Notes: a model not told the origin generated them from the letters alone. Shown: positions 12,687-24,952, numbered from the stretch's first letter. The stretch: 64,000 nucleotides of DNA from Icerya purchasi (GCA_039619475.1 CM077115.1:142981774-143045773); one strand, 5' to 3'. Program-made: numbers and translations.

Positions 12687-13609
12687 CTAGCTGACCCGGC
12701 GAACTTTGTACCGCTCCAGAACCAATAAATATTGCGTTAACTTATCAGCAATCAATACTCAAAAAAAATTAAGTTCAATAAATGTACAAAAATCAAAATG
12801 AAAAGTATTTTAATTACATTGAAATAAATGTAATTCACGTGGCAGCAAGGCATTATCCCCCTTAATAACAAAAATCAGTATAAATTTACTTTGAAAAATT
12901 AAAGTAAACTACTTTTTGGAAACATGCTTTTTCGTGCTCTATCATCAGCTAACAACACATAGTACACACTCAATTTATATACTTTTTAATGAAGTGTGTA
13001 CTCTGTGCAGTTAGCTGATGATGAACTATACGCGAAAAAAACGTGTTTCTAAAGTAATTTAATTTCTTAAAGTAAATTTATACCCTTTTTTAGGACTTCG
13101 TACACATATAACGTACGGAATGCGAATAAGATGGTTCAGAAACGAAAAAAATATTCAATTATATAATAGCTCGGAAACGGTTTGACTTATCGGAATCGGA
13201 TCATAGATTACAATTGAACTTCTCTATCTATGACAATTTACAACTTTAAGCTGACCGATTACCCTGGTCGGCAAGAAACCGTCTAGAATATATAATATAG
13301 AATTTAGAACGACCTCAAAAATCGCCCTTAAAAAATTCATAACTCATCATTAGATAACCGTTTAAAATTGAAATTCAAAATATAAAACAAAACACAACAG
13401 CCCTGCCATAAAATTTAAAAATTACGGTTAAAAAATTATTCGAACTCCCATTTCGGGCCAAAAATAGCAAAAAAAAATGAATTTTCTTCATAATTTTTTT
13501 TTTTTAAATTTTGTATTCTGCTATTCAGGACGGACACAAATCCAACAAATCAAAGATCATAAAAATCGGTCCAGCCATTGATTTAACTAACCCGACTTTG
13601 TTTTATATA
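12687..13609. repeat. GACCCGGC-family dispersed repeat, copy 1 (interrupted)
   Basis: It begins CTAGCTGACCCGGCGAACTT, a head that I recognise from abundant arthropod repeats. It ends with an AAATCGGTCCAGCC tail followed by TTTTATATA. A 206-bp foldback element sits inside, and a mariner derivative is inserted at its 3' AT tail. A segment at 13116-13490 (GGAATGCG ... AAGATGGTTCAGAAACGA ... ATCATAACTCAT) has a clear relative at 24136-24512. The superfamily was not determined. The tail structure suggests a retroposed element, but I cannot prove it. Confidence 0.6.
12878..13083. mobile_element. foldback (palindromic) MITE nested in the GACCCGGC repeat
   Basis: Two arms of about 90 bp are inverted copies of one another with some mismatches. 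The left arm contains GTATAAATTTACTTT, ACTTTTTGGAAACATG, ATCATCAGCTAAC and AGTACACACT; the right arm shows their complements in reverse order (AGTGTGTACT, GTTAGCTGATGAT, CGTGTTTCTAAAGT, AAAGTAAATTTATAC). The loop lies around 12970-12990. No clear target duplication was seen. Confidence 0.7.
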
Positions 13610-14527
13610 CAATGCCTGTCCCACAGGATGTGAGAGTAACTTTGGTGCGAGTAGGCACCTACTCTCAGCGCGTTTGCTCCGGGTATATCTTAAAGCCCAT
13701 TTAATTATCTATCGTATGCAACAAACCGGGAGTTTCTACATCCCGAGGGTTCGCTCTGCAGCGTCGATTTGAAAAAAAGTGTTTCGTCGACCGCCACCGT
13801 TGTTTTTTTAAACAAAAAAATTACAACATTTTGGAAGAAACTGTATTTCAAAATTTTTACATAAATTATTACCCATCTTCATCATTCACATTAATCTTCT
13901 CGAAATAGGCACCTCTGGCTTGTAAAGGTCGCTTTAAACTCGCCAACAGGTGTTGGTCTGTACCACATTCACGACTTCTTGATTGGTGACGAATATTTTT
14001 CGAAATCGCGCTATGCTATCGAAATATTGTTGAATTACCGAGTCGAATATCATCAGGATACGCTTCTTTGTTTAATAAATCTAACGTCTCTTTAGCCGTT
14101 TTTTGCAACCGACAATAATAACGAATCACATACCGTTGTTCTTGCTTGATACCTTTTTTATCCATGTTGACAACATAAAACTACACGTGGTTTTCACAAT
14201 TTGCGTCTTACTCTTTCGACTATAAAACATGTAATAATGCTCGTAGAAACGTCCGGTTTGTTGCATTTGACAGCTGATGGAATGACCTTTAGGACTATCT
14301 GATTGCGAGACCCGTTACGATGCGTTTTCAACCCGCCCGCTCCACTTGAAAAAAATTGTAGGGGTTGACAAAACACTTTTTTTTCAAATCGATGCTGTGG
14401 GTGTAGGGGTGAGGTATGAACTTCCGGTTTGTTGCATTCGATAGCTAATTAAATGGGCTTTAAACGCGCTGTGAGTGGTTGCCTACTCGCACCAAAGTTA
14501 CTCTCACTTCCCGTGGGACAGCCATTG
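13610..14527. mobile_element. mariner/Tc1-type deletion derivative with long terminal inverted repeats
   Basis: Termini start CAATGCCTGTCCCAC and, reversed from the right, CAATGGCTGTCCCAC, flanked on both sides by TA. The inverted repeats run on for well over 100 bp, through GTGAGAGTAACTTTGGTGCG, AGCCCATTTAATTA, ATGCAACAAACCGG and TCGATTTGAAAAAAA-type blocks. That is far longer than the roughly 30-bp ends of classical mariner. The 918-bp body encodes only a remnant transposase on the minus strand. It sits in the AT tail of one GACCCGGC repeat, directly before the next one. Confidence 0.82.
13870..14165 (-). pseudogene. mariner transposase remnant (N-terminal HTH and C-terminal tail)
   Basis: From the ATG at 14165 the minus strand reads 49 codons: MDKKGIKQEQRYVIRYYCRL, then QKTAKETLDLLNKEAYPDDI and RLGNSTIFR, then TAG at 14016-14018. 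This matches the mariner N-terminal helix-turn-helix pattern, with aromatic-rich helix, SATE-like turn and STIFRWH-type recognition helix, the stop replacing Trp. Downstream, LASLKRPLQARGAYFEKIN resembles the family C-terminus. The whole catalytic DDD core is absent. The product could at most be a short DNA-binding peptide. The stop could also be a substitution in a once-longer frame. Confidence 0.7.
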
Positions 14528-14535
14528 TATATAGA

Positions 14536-16270
14536 TAGTAGACCCGGCCACGCGTTGCTATGGCTCAGTTGTAATACGTTGAATTAATATTATAAAACTA
14601 ATGTTTACTGATAAAGATAAAAACGTTTTAGCCAATCTAAAAATACACACGATTGAGCCTTCGAATTCACTTTCCGGATGGTTGGAAAATGTTTTCAATG
14701 ACTGCACATGTTGATTTTTATAAATATATTTCTATGTGTTTTTTACGGGCATTTAGCAGTCAAAGTGATAGACGTCTTTTTATATATAGCCTTTTTACAA
14801 CTTTTTCAATTTTTTTTCTTGCTAAGATAAATAATAAATCACAATATTTATACGACTGAAATATAAAATTGGCACTCACCGCACAAATGTGAATATATTC
14901 ATATAATATTACCAAAAGTCGCGAAAATACCGAACACATTTTAAAAACGAATACACATGAATAATATGCGAGTAACGGACAGGCAGATGAAGCACATTTA
15001 CCGAAACGAAAACACGAATAGGTCTGAATAACTCGGAACACGAAATACATGCAAAAAATGGTTGATGCACTTATTGTAATGTTTCCGGTCAATCTTTCGA
15101 TTTCCTGTCGGTAATTAATTTTTCGGATCAAAGACCTTTCAGTTGTATAAATGTCTCATTGTTGGGACAATCTCTTTATGCTTCTCAAATTTCTATTGTT
15201 ACCTGATTGCCGGACATGTGTTTCATTTTTTTTGTAGTTCTCGCGGTACTTGTGAAGTCGGGTCGTTTATTATTTTTTTTTCTTTTTCCCGATTTAGGGT
15301 ATACCATGTTTAAGAGAAATGCAGACCGGTTTGCACTGTATTCGCTAAACAACCATTCGCCTACATTGTTCTGCTACGTTTTTTAATTATATTTTTAGTT
15401 TATCGTTGCGACGATTTAATGACGGAAAATTTAGTCCGCTACAACTCACAAATGTTAGATGTAAGCACGTCTGTGATGCAACCAATTTGAAAAAATTTCC
15501 GACTAAATCACTGCAAAATGTAATAAGAATAAACTGCACATAAGGGGAATTTTAAAATGTGCACAACATATTCTCAGTAATTCACTTTCACAAAAAAAGA
15601 TATAAATACGCAAAACATTTAATATCTGCATCTAAAAAGGCAAAGTCTTTTTTCGTTTATTAACCGATTTTCTTTTTCATTTTTTTTTTGGTAGCTATTA
15701 AAAAGCAGTTTTTTTTCTTATTTTGATTTAAAACTTATACAAAAAAAAAATAAAAAACGAACTGTTTGTTACGATATTTTCGATTCGTTTATGTTTTTTT
15801 TTTTACTGCATGCGTAGCGCATGATTTCCGTACCATCATTAAGCGACCGCCCGCTGATCGGCTGCGAGTCAAGACCGACGCCTTTTTTTGCCTATTCGTT
15901 CCTCGCCGTTTTCAGGTATCTGAAATTACTCGCTCGCCTGTTTGGCCTACCGCATGTTTTATTGCTTAGCGTAATCTAGGCAAATTTTGTTATTTCCGTG
16001 CCACTTTTTCAAATTTTTTTTTGTAGGAACCTAATTTAAATCATAGCCAATATTTTAGAAAAAAAATCAGCAAAATCGGTCAAGCCGTTCTTGAGTTACA
16101 CTTTTTTGCGAATTGTGCAATTTCGGTGCAATTTTTTAAAATTTTTTTTTTTTTTGCAAACCTTCTCTTAAGAACTACGAATACAACAAAAAAAAATTAT
16201 TCAAATCGGTTCAGCCGTTTTGGAGGAGAAGCGAGACCCACATAAGGCAACGCATTTTTATATATAAGAT
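14536..16270. repeat. GACCCGGC-family dispersed repeat, copy 2 (different subfamily)
   Basis: It begins TAGACCCGGCCACGCGTTGC and ends CGCATTTTTATATATAAGAT. The 3' part contains two tandem tail units of roughly 110-130 bp (about 15998-16105 and 16127-16240). Each has a GTGC[C/A]A-TTTTT start, a T-rich run, and an AAATCGGT[C/T][C/A]AGCCGTT close. Frames at 14653-14859, 14760-15131 and 15766-15969 lie inside this repeat and show no known domain. The head and tail are shared with copy 1, but the bodies do not obviously match. Confidence 0.55.
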
Positions 16271-17335
16271 TTGATGTATATAAAAGGTGCAGCTTGGGTG
16301 ATCGATATGAGATTACAGATCTGATTACGCGAAATAATCTGCTTCCACCAACGATACTGCTTGCATCAAATAAATATATCCAAATAAATCCAGACGAATC
16401 ATGCACATGGAGAAATTAATAAAATGTGTGAAATTCTATCGTAATCTAAAGAGTATAATATATTTCAATACTTATATGTTGAAAGAAAAATCTATTCAAT
16501 GTATACTTCATTAAGTTACCGATATGTTTTTAATAAATCGTTAATAATAATTATTGTAGTAAACCAAAAAGTAATTCGTGAAGCAAAAATAAATTTGCGC
16601 ATATATTCATATGAATGAACTTTAAATTTGTAATATTGATTCGAAGATAATTTTTTTTATGATATTGATCCGTATATAATAATAATCACGGAGAAATTAA
16701 TTTAAATAAATAAATAAATAAATGCGTCATTGTACTTAACAAATTAAATGAATGATGAATGACTGTGGAAAAACTTTGAAAAATTTTTAAAATCACTTTA
16801 AAAAGTTTAAATACGCTGAAAATGTTTACTTCAATGTTTACAGAACGAAGACACAAATTCAAATTTTCTATAGTTAACCACCCTCAAATTTCTAGCTTGT
16901 CCCGTTAAAAAACAGGTTTCTTCGATGCATATACCTACAGAAGTCGCTTCCGCAAATTTCGTAGAAGATCGGCATTGTAGCGGTACATTTATGACGATTA
17001 ACCTTACAATGTGACCGGATGGAAAAGATACTTCCGAAATGGTTATTTATGACCCTTGAAGGTTGCGGTATAATATTCGTTCTTTTGTATCGGTGATAAT
17101 CGTTAACCGCTTTGTGCAAACGATTATGTCGGGAAGGGACAATGAAGAAAAAAGGATTTGGTCTTTTAGAGGATAGTTTTTTTGTTCACTTTGTTAATTG
17201 TTCATCGATAGTCAGATCCATCTTCGTTATTTTTTACGATGACACTGATGCGACCGAGAATATATCCTTCTTTCTTACACATATACATACTCTCTCACTC
17301 ACTTTTCATATTATGAGACTTTAAAGCTTTTCCAG
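16268..17335. other. stretch with one coding-like segment, otherwise unassigned
   Basis: A 46-codon run open on the plus strand at 16268-16405 reads DVYKRCSLGDRYEITDL and continues through NNLLPPTILLASNKYIQINP before a stop. It has non-AT-biased composition and could be a piece of an exon or element ORF, but I recognise no family. The remainder is AT-rich, with (AAAT)n near 16704-16722, and holds nothing supportable. Confidence 0.3.
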
Positions 17336-17481
17336 TGAACTTTCCCAAAATTTTCTTTCACACAAACCTTCTCATGGCAATAACGAATACAATAAAAAAA
17401 AAAATAACCAATTCGGTGCAGTCGTTCGCAAGTTATGGGTGTACATACATATCGACAATTCATTTTTATATATATAGATAT
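17336..17481. repeat. GACCCGGC-family 3' tail fragment
   Basis: It contains the CACAAACCTTCTCATGG and ACGAATACAATAAAA blocks, then AATTCGGTGCAGTCGTT, and closes with CATTTTTATATATATAGAT, matching the last tail unit of the copy ending at 16270. It is a truncated copy carrying only the 3' end. Confidence 0.6.
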
Positions 17482-17771
17482 AACGCCTTACATTCTAAAG
17501 AAACTAGCTCCTGTACTACTCTATTTGGTATACAGATATCGGTAATGTGTAAAATTTATTTAAAATTCCTTTCAGCAATTCTTCCCTTTCCTTTTTATAT
17601 CTCTCACACTGCCATATTCCAATCTGCATTCATTACAGTTATTATTGTTTATTATTCCTAATGTTGCCAAATGTAATGTTGTTCGGTAATGGCAAAATTT
17701 TATACGACATCATATTGTACAGATATAATCTCGTTCCAAACCTTTTCACTTAAACCAAGGATGATCCTTCT

Positions 17772-18835
17772 CTATTTTTTTCTCTTGATAAAGTAGTATA
17801 TTTCCCCTTTCATTTCGCCCCTGTTTTTATACTTTGCGCTCCACCTTCTAGCTAAATCTTCTCCTATATATGTATATAAAGAAACATATTCCGCCCAGTT
17901 TAACTTAATCTCCCTGTTTTTATATTCCTTCCTCCTTTTACATAAATTGTCTATTATTTCATTTCCCTCAATTCCTCTGTATGCAGGGATCCACTTAAAT
18001 TTGACTATGTTATTTCGTTTATATAATCCAATTACCAATTTTTTAATCTTTATTTTAATATTATACGCTTTATTTGGGTTTGTATTTTTCAATTTAATTA
18101 AACTGGCCTGTGAATCTGATAGGATAAAAATCTTCTTATTTTGTTGATTTCTCAGAAATTCCAGTGCCAGGAATTAAAGTCCCGCCATAAACGAGGTTCC
18201 AGCGTATGTGAGCCTATAAATTTTGTTAATCCGTAGATTACTGTAGTAAAAACCGGCCGAATATATGACTCTTGCCTTGTCCACTGATCCATCAGTGTAT
18301 AAATATTTGTAATCTAAATAATTTCTTAGCATTTCTTCGAATTGCGTGTTATTTATTTTATTATTTATTATATACATTTTATTATCCTCGATGTCTATTA
18401 AAAGGGGCATCCAAAACGCTCTTCCCAGCTCAAATAATTTGTAGGGAATTTAATATTCGAAATAATTTTTAGATGTGACAATCTTTTGAAACTTGTGATT
18501 AAAGGACAGGTCTTCTTACTCCTGCAATAATTATTATGTAGAATATTATTTAAACGAAGAATCTGTTTGTTAATCTCATGGTGTATTTGTTCCATAATTT
18601 TAAAGTAAAACTTATCTGAGACTAATTGCATATGAAAATCCAGAGGCATCTCAGCCACTTCTGCTAAAACACAATGTGAGGGAGAAGACACTGTAATTCC
18701 TATACACATTCTCAATGTCTTATTTAGAGTCGTCTGCAACTTATTTATCCTACTTTGACTAAAATTTGTAAACGGGGCTACATAGTCATCGTGTGCTCTT
18801 ATTAATGCTTTGTATTATATCATGCTCACCGACTC
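17772..18835 (-). pseudogene. LINE 3' half with RNase H domain (I/R1/LOA-type group)
   Basis: Reading the minus strand downward, the region after the reverse transcriptase is present: YKALIRAHDDYVAPF, then LQTTLNKTLRMCIGITVSSP and AEVAEMPLDFHMQLVSDK. This connects to RNase H: YTDGSVDKARVIYSAGFYY (first Asp), FMAGL where the catalytic Glu has become Gly, a TAA/TAG-type stop at 18174-18176, ILSDSQASL (second Asp), then WIPAYRGIEGNEIIDN (terminal Asp). Order and spacing are those of LINE RNase H domains, found in the I, R1, LOA and related clades. One frameshift near 18400 and one in-frame stop are evident. The catalytic RT palm is absent, so the copy is 5'-truncated or deleted. Confidence 0.82.
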
Positions 18836-18839
18836 TGGG

Positions 18840-20185
18840 TCCAAAACTTAAAGGTACTTGCATAGTATTTATATAACGAGTATTTGAAATTATAAGAACA
18901 CTGATGCAGATTATGTTTATATAAATACTATATTGTATATTTCAATATAACAAAAAAGAATAATTTTTTAGATGTTCATCCGTTAAGAATCGTAATGGGC
19001 GATTAGTGTGCTATTAGCTGGTTTTGCATTTTAAGATGGGTTATTAACACGGAGAAAAATACTTAATAAGATGCAGAAAGTGAAGATGCAACAATCATAA
19101 AATTATGTTATTGATAACAATTTCTTCACTTTTTCAATTTAAAATTATGATTTTATTATCATTATTATTATTACATTTTAAGCAATAATCAGACGCATGA
19201 GTATATCTCTATAAATAACTGAGGCATAAATGATAAATTATAAATCGAGTGGAGAAAATGCCTATTGCCATGTCTCCTAATTATTTCATACAACTATTTT
19301 AAATATTGTATCCGCTTAAAGTTCTGTGTGGCCACAGCTTTCCATAAACCGTCAATGTCCATCTACGAGTTGATACTGTAATTGCAAAAACAGAAAATTA
19401 TCGGCACAGTGGTTGCTATGTAAATGAACACGGCGTGACAATGTACTATTAATATTCACATTTAAAATAAGGGGAAAAATGATCAACAAATAACTTCCCA
19501 GCATTTCTTCTTTTATACAAAATCGCACAAAGGCCTGACGCAAAGTAACTTATATTAATCGCTTAAATATAAATAACATTGAAAATGGCATATTATCTAC
19601 TACTCCCAAAGGGAATTCCGCTTGAGGCTTAAAAACTAAAAGTAACGTTAAAAGCTAACCAACTTTGACATCATATACTCTTCATGAATATCATTGTAAC
19701 ATTATTGTATTTAATTACACCCCCCTGACTGCTATAAATTCTTTCAAATAAGTAGGTAGAAAACCTGCATTCTGTGTCAAAGTTCCAATTTTCACTATCA
19801 GGGGATGAAGGAGCGTTAGTATCTACTAGTGTTGTTGCAGTACAAGAAACTGTACCTTTGCAATGAAGTCTCTATGGTACTAAATGATGCAATGTTAGTG
19901 TCACACCAGTATTATTGCAGTACATGAAGCTATCTCAGTAAAATAAACCTTCTTTGGCTTGCCTGCTTTTTCCACAGACACCAGTACAGGTCTACCCATT
20001 GTTCAACAACAATACATGTCCAGTATGGAGATTAGAAGACGGCTTTAATCAGCCAATTATAATTTTGCTAACCCATACTAAGTTGCTTTGTGTACCTATA
20101 TGTTTGCATGTGTGTTGATGATGCATTTATAATTGTCTAACTGATGTAACAATTTGCTAACCAGTACTACCTGTTTATGTTTGTG
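18840..20185. other. AT-rich stretch, no confident gene
   Basis: The only coding-like trace is on the minus strand at about 20020-19920, reading MGRPVLVSVEKAGKPKKVYF and continuing a few residues before a stop. I could not assign it. The rest is AT-rich without bounded repeats. Confidence 0.35.
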
Positions 20186-20395
20186 CACACTTTGAGGTTT
20201 TTCTTCGCATATTTATTTTATAAATAACTTTAACATTAATTTTCATACTATTCATAATTTCCATCATATTAATAATTTACATAAATGAATTACCTGGTAT
20301 AAAGACGTTAATAAAAGTTACATATGTTATTGATTACACTCGTAACAAAAAATTTTGCATAAAATATTAATGAAGTGCCTAAAAATATGGAGCAC

Positions 20396-20445
<50 letters not shown>

Positions 20446-20592
20446 TTCTTTTTAAATATAAGAACACCCTAAAAAATCATCATTATTTATTATAAATTTT
20501 TGATTTTTTCAGATTTTTGTGTATTCATAATAATTATTTCGGTTCTAATGGAGGGGGGAAGTTAACCCTCCAACACCGTGGACACGGCCTTG
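20186..20592. mobile_element. hAT-type MITE relic, same family as 55914-56216
   Basis: Its body matches the intact copy at 55914-56216 block by block: TTCTTCGCATATTTATTTTA, TTACATATGTTATTGATTAC, ACTCGTAACAAAAAATT, GCATAAAATATTAATGAAGT, and the right end CCGTGGACACGGCCTTG. The left terminus is damaged. A (TA)n run at 20398-20441 has expanded within it, followed by about 100 bp of extra AT-rich sequence absent from the other copy. No reliable target duplication remains. Confidence 0.75.
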
Positions 20593-20599
20593 GTTTGAT

Positions 20600-22299
20600 G
20601 TGTTGATTAATTAAAATTACACTAATCTTTGCTAGCAGTGCGTGTTTGTGTGTATAATTTGATGTATATTTAAAATATGTTCGAAGCATCTGCTGTGTTT
20701 ATGTAATTTAAGAGATGCATTGTTGCATATCTAACCAAAATAATTATGATGACAACGTATATAAGGAGATATGTCTTAGCTTACAGATTTTGACAGGTAT
20801 TCACACATATCCAACCAAAATAACTGCAACATTAACCGGTCTTGGTGGTTTATTTGTATCGTGGTCTATATATTACTAGTATGATTGCTTAAAAAAAGTT
20901 ATAAAAATTTCAGATTACCCCCCCCCCCCATTTAAAAACCATATATAAATCTATGCTATGTGTCTAATTATTTAAAACTAATAATTAAATGATACTTTTT
21001 CATTTTATTGCTACAAACGGATAGTATCGTTCTATTCGAAGCTCAACACAAATACATACAAACTTTTATTACATGGAATAAAAAATGTATTTTTGTTGAC
21101 TTTAGGTAATATATATATATATATCGTAATTGAAAATGAAATAGTTGCACTCGAAATCGTGCAAATTAGTAGTTCTTTATTGCATTTTTCGATTCAATTT
21201 TACATCTACATTTAAAATCATTTCAATGCCGTATGCGTCCAGGCGTAATATTTTCTAAGAGCGTATGTATCACATTATTGCCTCTGGAACGTATAACGCG
21301 AGTGTTTTAAATAAAATAAGTTTTAAACGATAATTGCGCTCCTATTATTTACTTTTTTTGTAAAACATACCGAAAATGTTTTTCGGAACAGATATGCCGA
21401 ATTAAAATTTTATTAATTTCGTTTTTTCAAAGTTATGCATTTTATTATGTATCTATTCTCATAACATAACATTAAAGAAAATAAATCTAGGGTCAAGTTT
21501 GAGAAGCTTTAATGTAACGTAATGTACTAATTTATTTTTAATTTCAGTAAAGTATTCGAGCGAAAGTAAATCGTACGGCGCGAAAAAATGTACTGCGGCG
21601 AAATTACCAATTTCAAAACTTAATACGTGTTTTCGAATTTTTTTTATTTGCAATAATGTTTCATGTCAGGGTTTCTAAAATAGAAATATCGCGATCATTT
21701 AAATGTAAATAGTGCGTAATGTACCATAAAAAATGTATTTAAATATCGCCAAATTTAGTTGAAATTATTCTTTAATATTGCGAACGTAACTCTATAAATA
21801 AATTTTTATAGAGTAGTTCAGCCGCTTGGAATGCGGTTTCATTTCAACAATTTTTTTTCGAAGAACTTTATGAACTCCAAGAATCTTTTCGAACCCTTAA
21901 CTTTCCTTCGCATCCGCAACGAACAATGCTGTTATCTCTTTCTTCAACATCATCGCGTTCGTTCTTTATTGCCGACTTTCAAAAAGAAAAGTTGGTTGTT
22001 CATCGCATATGTTTTTTTTTTTATGTTTTTTTTTTTTATGTTTCTTCGCGTGTAACTTATATTTATGTAAACCGATTTTACTGATTCTTTACCTATTAGA
22101 AATCAGACAATGTAAGTGCTGATGAAAATGGGCGAATATAAACTGAATATCTGTCAAAAAACATGAAAAAATGTAGCCCCTTTAGATAATTTTTTTTATT
22201 AGTGTGAATTGACTTAAAATATTATCAATTTGACAAATTACCATGGAACGTAGCTTTTGACGTTTTTACTGTAAAAATGCAGTTCAAAATAAAGCAATC

Positions 22300-22332
<33 letters not shown>

Positions 22333-22445
22333 TATAAAATATGGAGAATAATGCAACAAAAAAGTCGTTTTTCAGTAAAAAGAAAAATTTAAGTAAAACG
22401 CTAAAAATTGTAAAATAAAATGATTTTTTGTTAAAAAGAAAAAAA
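20600..22445. other. AT-rich stretch, nothing recognised
   Basis: Contains a C run at about 20918-20928, (AT)n at 21110-21124 and a T run of nearly 30 at about 22301-22329. Open frames at 21459-21653 (minus) and 21831-22055 (plus) show no domains. Confidence 0.5.
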
Positions 22446-22447
22446 AA

Positions 22448-22893
22448 TACCGACTTCAAGATTTATTATAAAAATGTAATAACAATGCACTAAAAAGTAA
22501 AAAGTAATAATTTAGTAAAAATGCACTAAAAAGCAAAAAAATAATTATTTGCTAAAAAATATATTTCAAAATGATATTATCGTAATTCTTATGTATATAG
22601 GTAACATTAACTTTTTATTCGATGAAAAATATATTTCAGAGTGATATACCTTAAGTGGTGATATTATGGTAATTCTTATACATCATTAATACTTATTGGA
22701 GTCGGCATCAAAATTCATATTATTAAAGTTGCATCATTCAGTGAATTTTTCCTAGTTATTATGAATTTGATGCCGACTCTAATTAAGGTGCATAAGAATT
22801 ACGATAATATCAAATTAAGGTATATCACCCTGAAATATATTTTATATCGGGAGTGATTATTAAATAATTAGTAATAAATCTTGAAGTCGGGAT
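22448..22893. mobile_element. foldback/palindromic MITE
   Basis: Outer inverted repeats are ACCGACTTCAAGATTTATTA (about 22450-22469) and TAATAAATCTTGAAGTCGGG (about 22870-22889). Within them a second, longer palindrome pairs about 22627-22722 with about 22760-22842: AATATATTTCAGAGTGATAT, GATATTATGGTAATTCTTAT and GAGTCGGCATCAAAATTCAT match the reverse complements ATATCACCCTGAAATATATT, ATAAGAATTACGATAATATC and ATGAATTTGATGCCGACTC. A related fragment occurs near 25424. There is no coding content. Confidence 0.72.
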
Positions 22894-23894
22894 TTTTTTT
22901 TTTTTTTTTTTAAAAAAAACATTTTTGTATTCTCTTAAATACGTTTAGTATTGCGAATCAGCTCCTCGGGCGCATATGTTGTTCTGATCTTTGTCCGAAT
23001 GCAGTGCTTTAGAAATATTTCCGATCAATACATTTTCTTCGGACATATTATTATTTTTTAGTGCGATAATTTAACATAAAAAAATCGATCACTTTACTAA
23101 AAGCACCAAAGCGTTTGGAATAAAATTTTAATGTTTAGCCCGCCATTTACAAATCTATTAGATACGAAAAATTAGTAATATGGCGCGTACGGAATACGAT
23201 GAGTTTTGTTTATACGATTTCATTTAACGCATATGGATTATACATTTCAAAAATGATAATACGACGCCTGAGCACTTCAAAGATGGTACAGTTGTCCGTT
23301 TTACTACATAATTAGACGATTGTTTAATGTTTAATAATGGAAAAACCGGCATTGAAGAATTGATTTTAAATGTATTAAAAGGACTTGTGTTTTTCTAGTT
23401 TTTTCTTTTTTTTTTGTTTCTTTTCTAGATACTATATAAATATAATTTTGGGGACTTTTCTGGTTTTTGTGTTATATTGTGTTATTTGTCAGAGAACCGA
23501 TCTTGGTAAATATTTCACATATTTACACATATTTACACGTATTTACCTTCATATCGCTGACAACTGTCGTTAATTATTATCTTGTCAATCGCATTACCTA
23601 TGGGCATCTCTTATCTAACTAACTTCGATGCAAGCGATAACGTTTATCGCAGTCAGGCTTCTGTCGATGCTTCATTTATACGATTCTAACAATAACAGCA
23701 TGCAGCACAGACGACGTACGTTGATAAAGTGTCTTGCAAAACCGATTACTGATTGCACTTGCGAGCGAGAGGTATCGTTTTTAACCATATCAGTGAATAC
23801 AAAATTATGCTCAATTTACATGCGATTAATGCAATCCGTAATAATCGTCGGCTTATTTTAGTAGCATCATCGAAATTAGCAATCCGGGGCGAAT
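22894..23894. other. unassigned stretch
   Basis: Mixed AT-rich sequence. Frames at 23385-23573, 23628-23861 and 23746-23988 were examined and show no recognisable domains. Confidence 0.45.
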
Positions 23895-24135
23895 AATCGT
23901 GTCGGCGGTCCGGTTTTGCGAGCCGAAGGAAATTTTTGACAGCCGACAAAACGACAATTTTGCGAGCCAAGTAAAATGATATGTTCACATCGGCAACCGA
24001 GCGAGACGCGTTTTACCAACACAACGATAGACATCCCATTTCGGCGATGATTTTTAACATTCATACAATTCGGTCTCATTTATAAAAAACATGTGCACGT
24101 AAGCTTTTTAGCATTCCGTATACATATATATAATA

Positions 24136-24512
24136 TACGGAATCTTAATTAAGATGGTTCAGAAACGACAAAAATATTCAATTAAAATATGCAATAACCT
24201 GCGAACGATTAGACTTATTAATTTCGAAATTTGGAACATAAATTACAATTAAAATTCCCTTTAAAACGATCTGTAATTTCAAGATGACCGATTACTCTAG
24301 ACGGCAAAAAACCGTCAAGAATATATAATATGGTATTTAAAACTACCTCAAAAATCACTTAAAAAATCATAACTCATTACTAGATAAACCTTTAATGGTC
24401 AAATTCGAAATATAAAATAAAATGCTGGAGTCCTTTCATAAAATCAGAAAAGTACAGTAAAAAAATTAATTAAACCTCCCCTTTTGGGCTAAAAACAGCA
24501 AAAAAAAAAGCA
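24136..24512. repeat. GACCCGGC-family internal fragment (relative of 13116-13490)
   Basis: Shared in order with 13116-13490: AAGATGGTTCAGAAACGA, AAATATTCAATTA, ATGACCGATTAC versus CTGACCGATTACC, AAACCGTCAAGAATATATAA, CCTCAAAAATC, ATCATAACTCAT, and TTTTGGGCTAAAAACAGCAA. It lacks the family head and tail. Confidence 0.7.
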
Positions 24513-24952
24513 AGTTCACGTAAATATTAGCCCGAGTAAAAACGTGTTGGAGAAACCAAAACGTATTTCAGATATATGCATACAGGACAGCTTCATAGGA
24601 AAAATATAGCTAACATTCCAACTTCATATTCAGACCTTTGGAGCGCCGAAAGCTCGAAAAGTTTGAAAAAAATATTTTTTTCCCCGGCATATGATATATT
24701 GTTGAAAAGATCGCTATTTGTCGGAAACAAAACCATATTTCATTACCTTAACGAAATTTTCGAGATGGCGATAATTTCGAAAAATCGCAAAAAATTACGT
24801 TCCTCTTCCTCTTTGCAGCGGAAAAATCAAATTCCTTCGAATTTAACATTATGTAAACATAAATATTATAGTTACCTATAAATTAACATACGGAGTAACC
24901 CTGAGCGCATGGAACATCATGCTTGACTGAACTTGTTTTATTTATTTATTTA

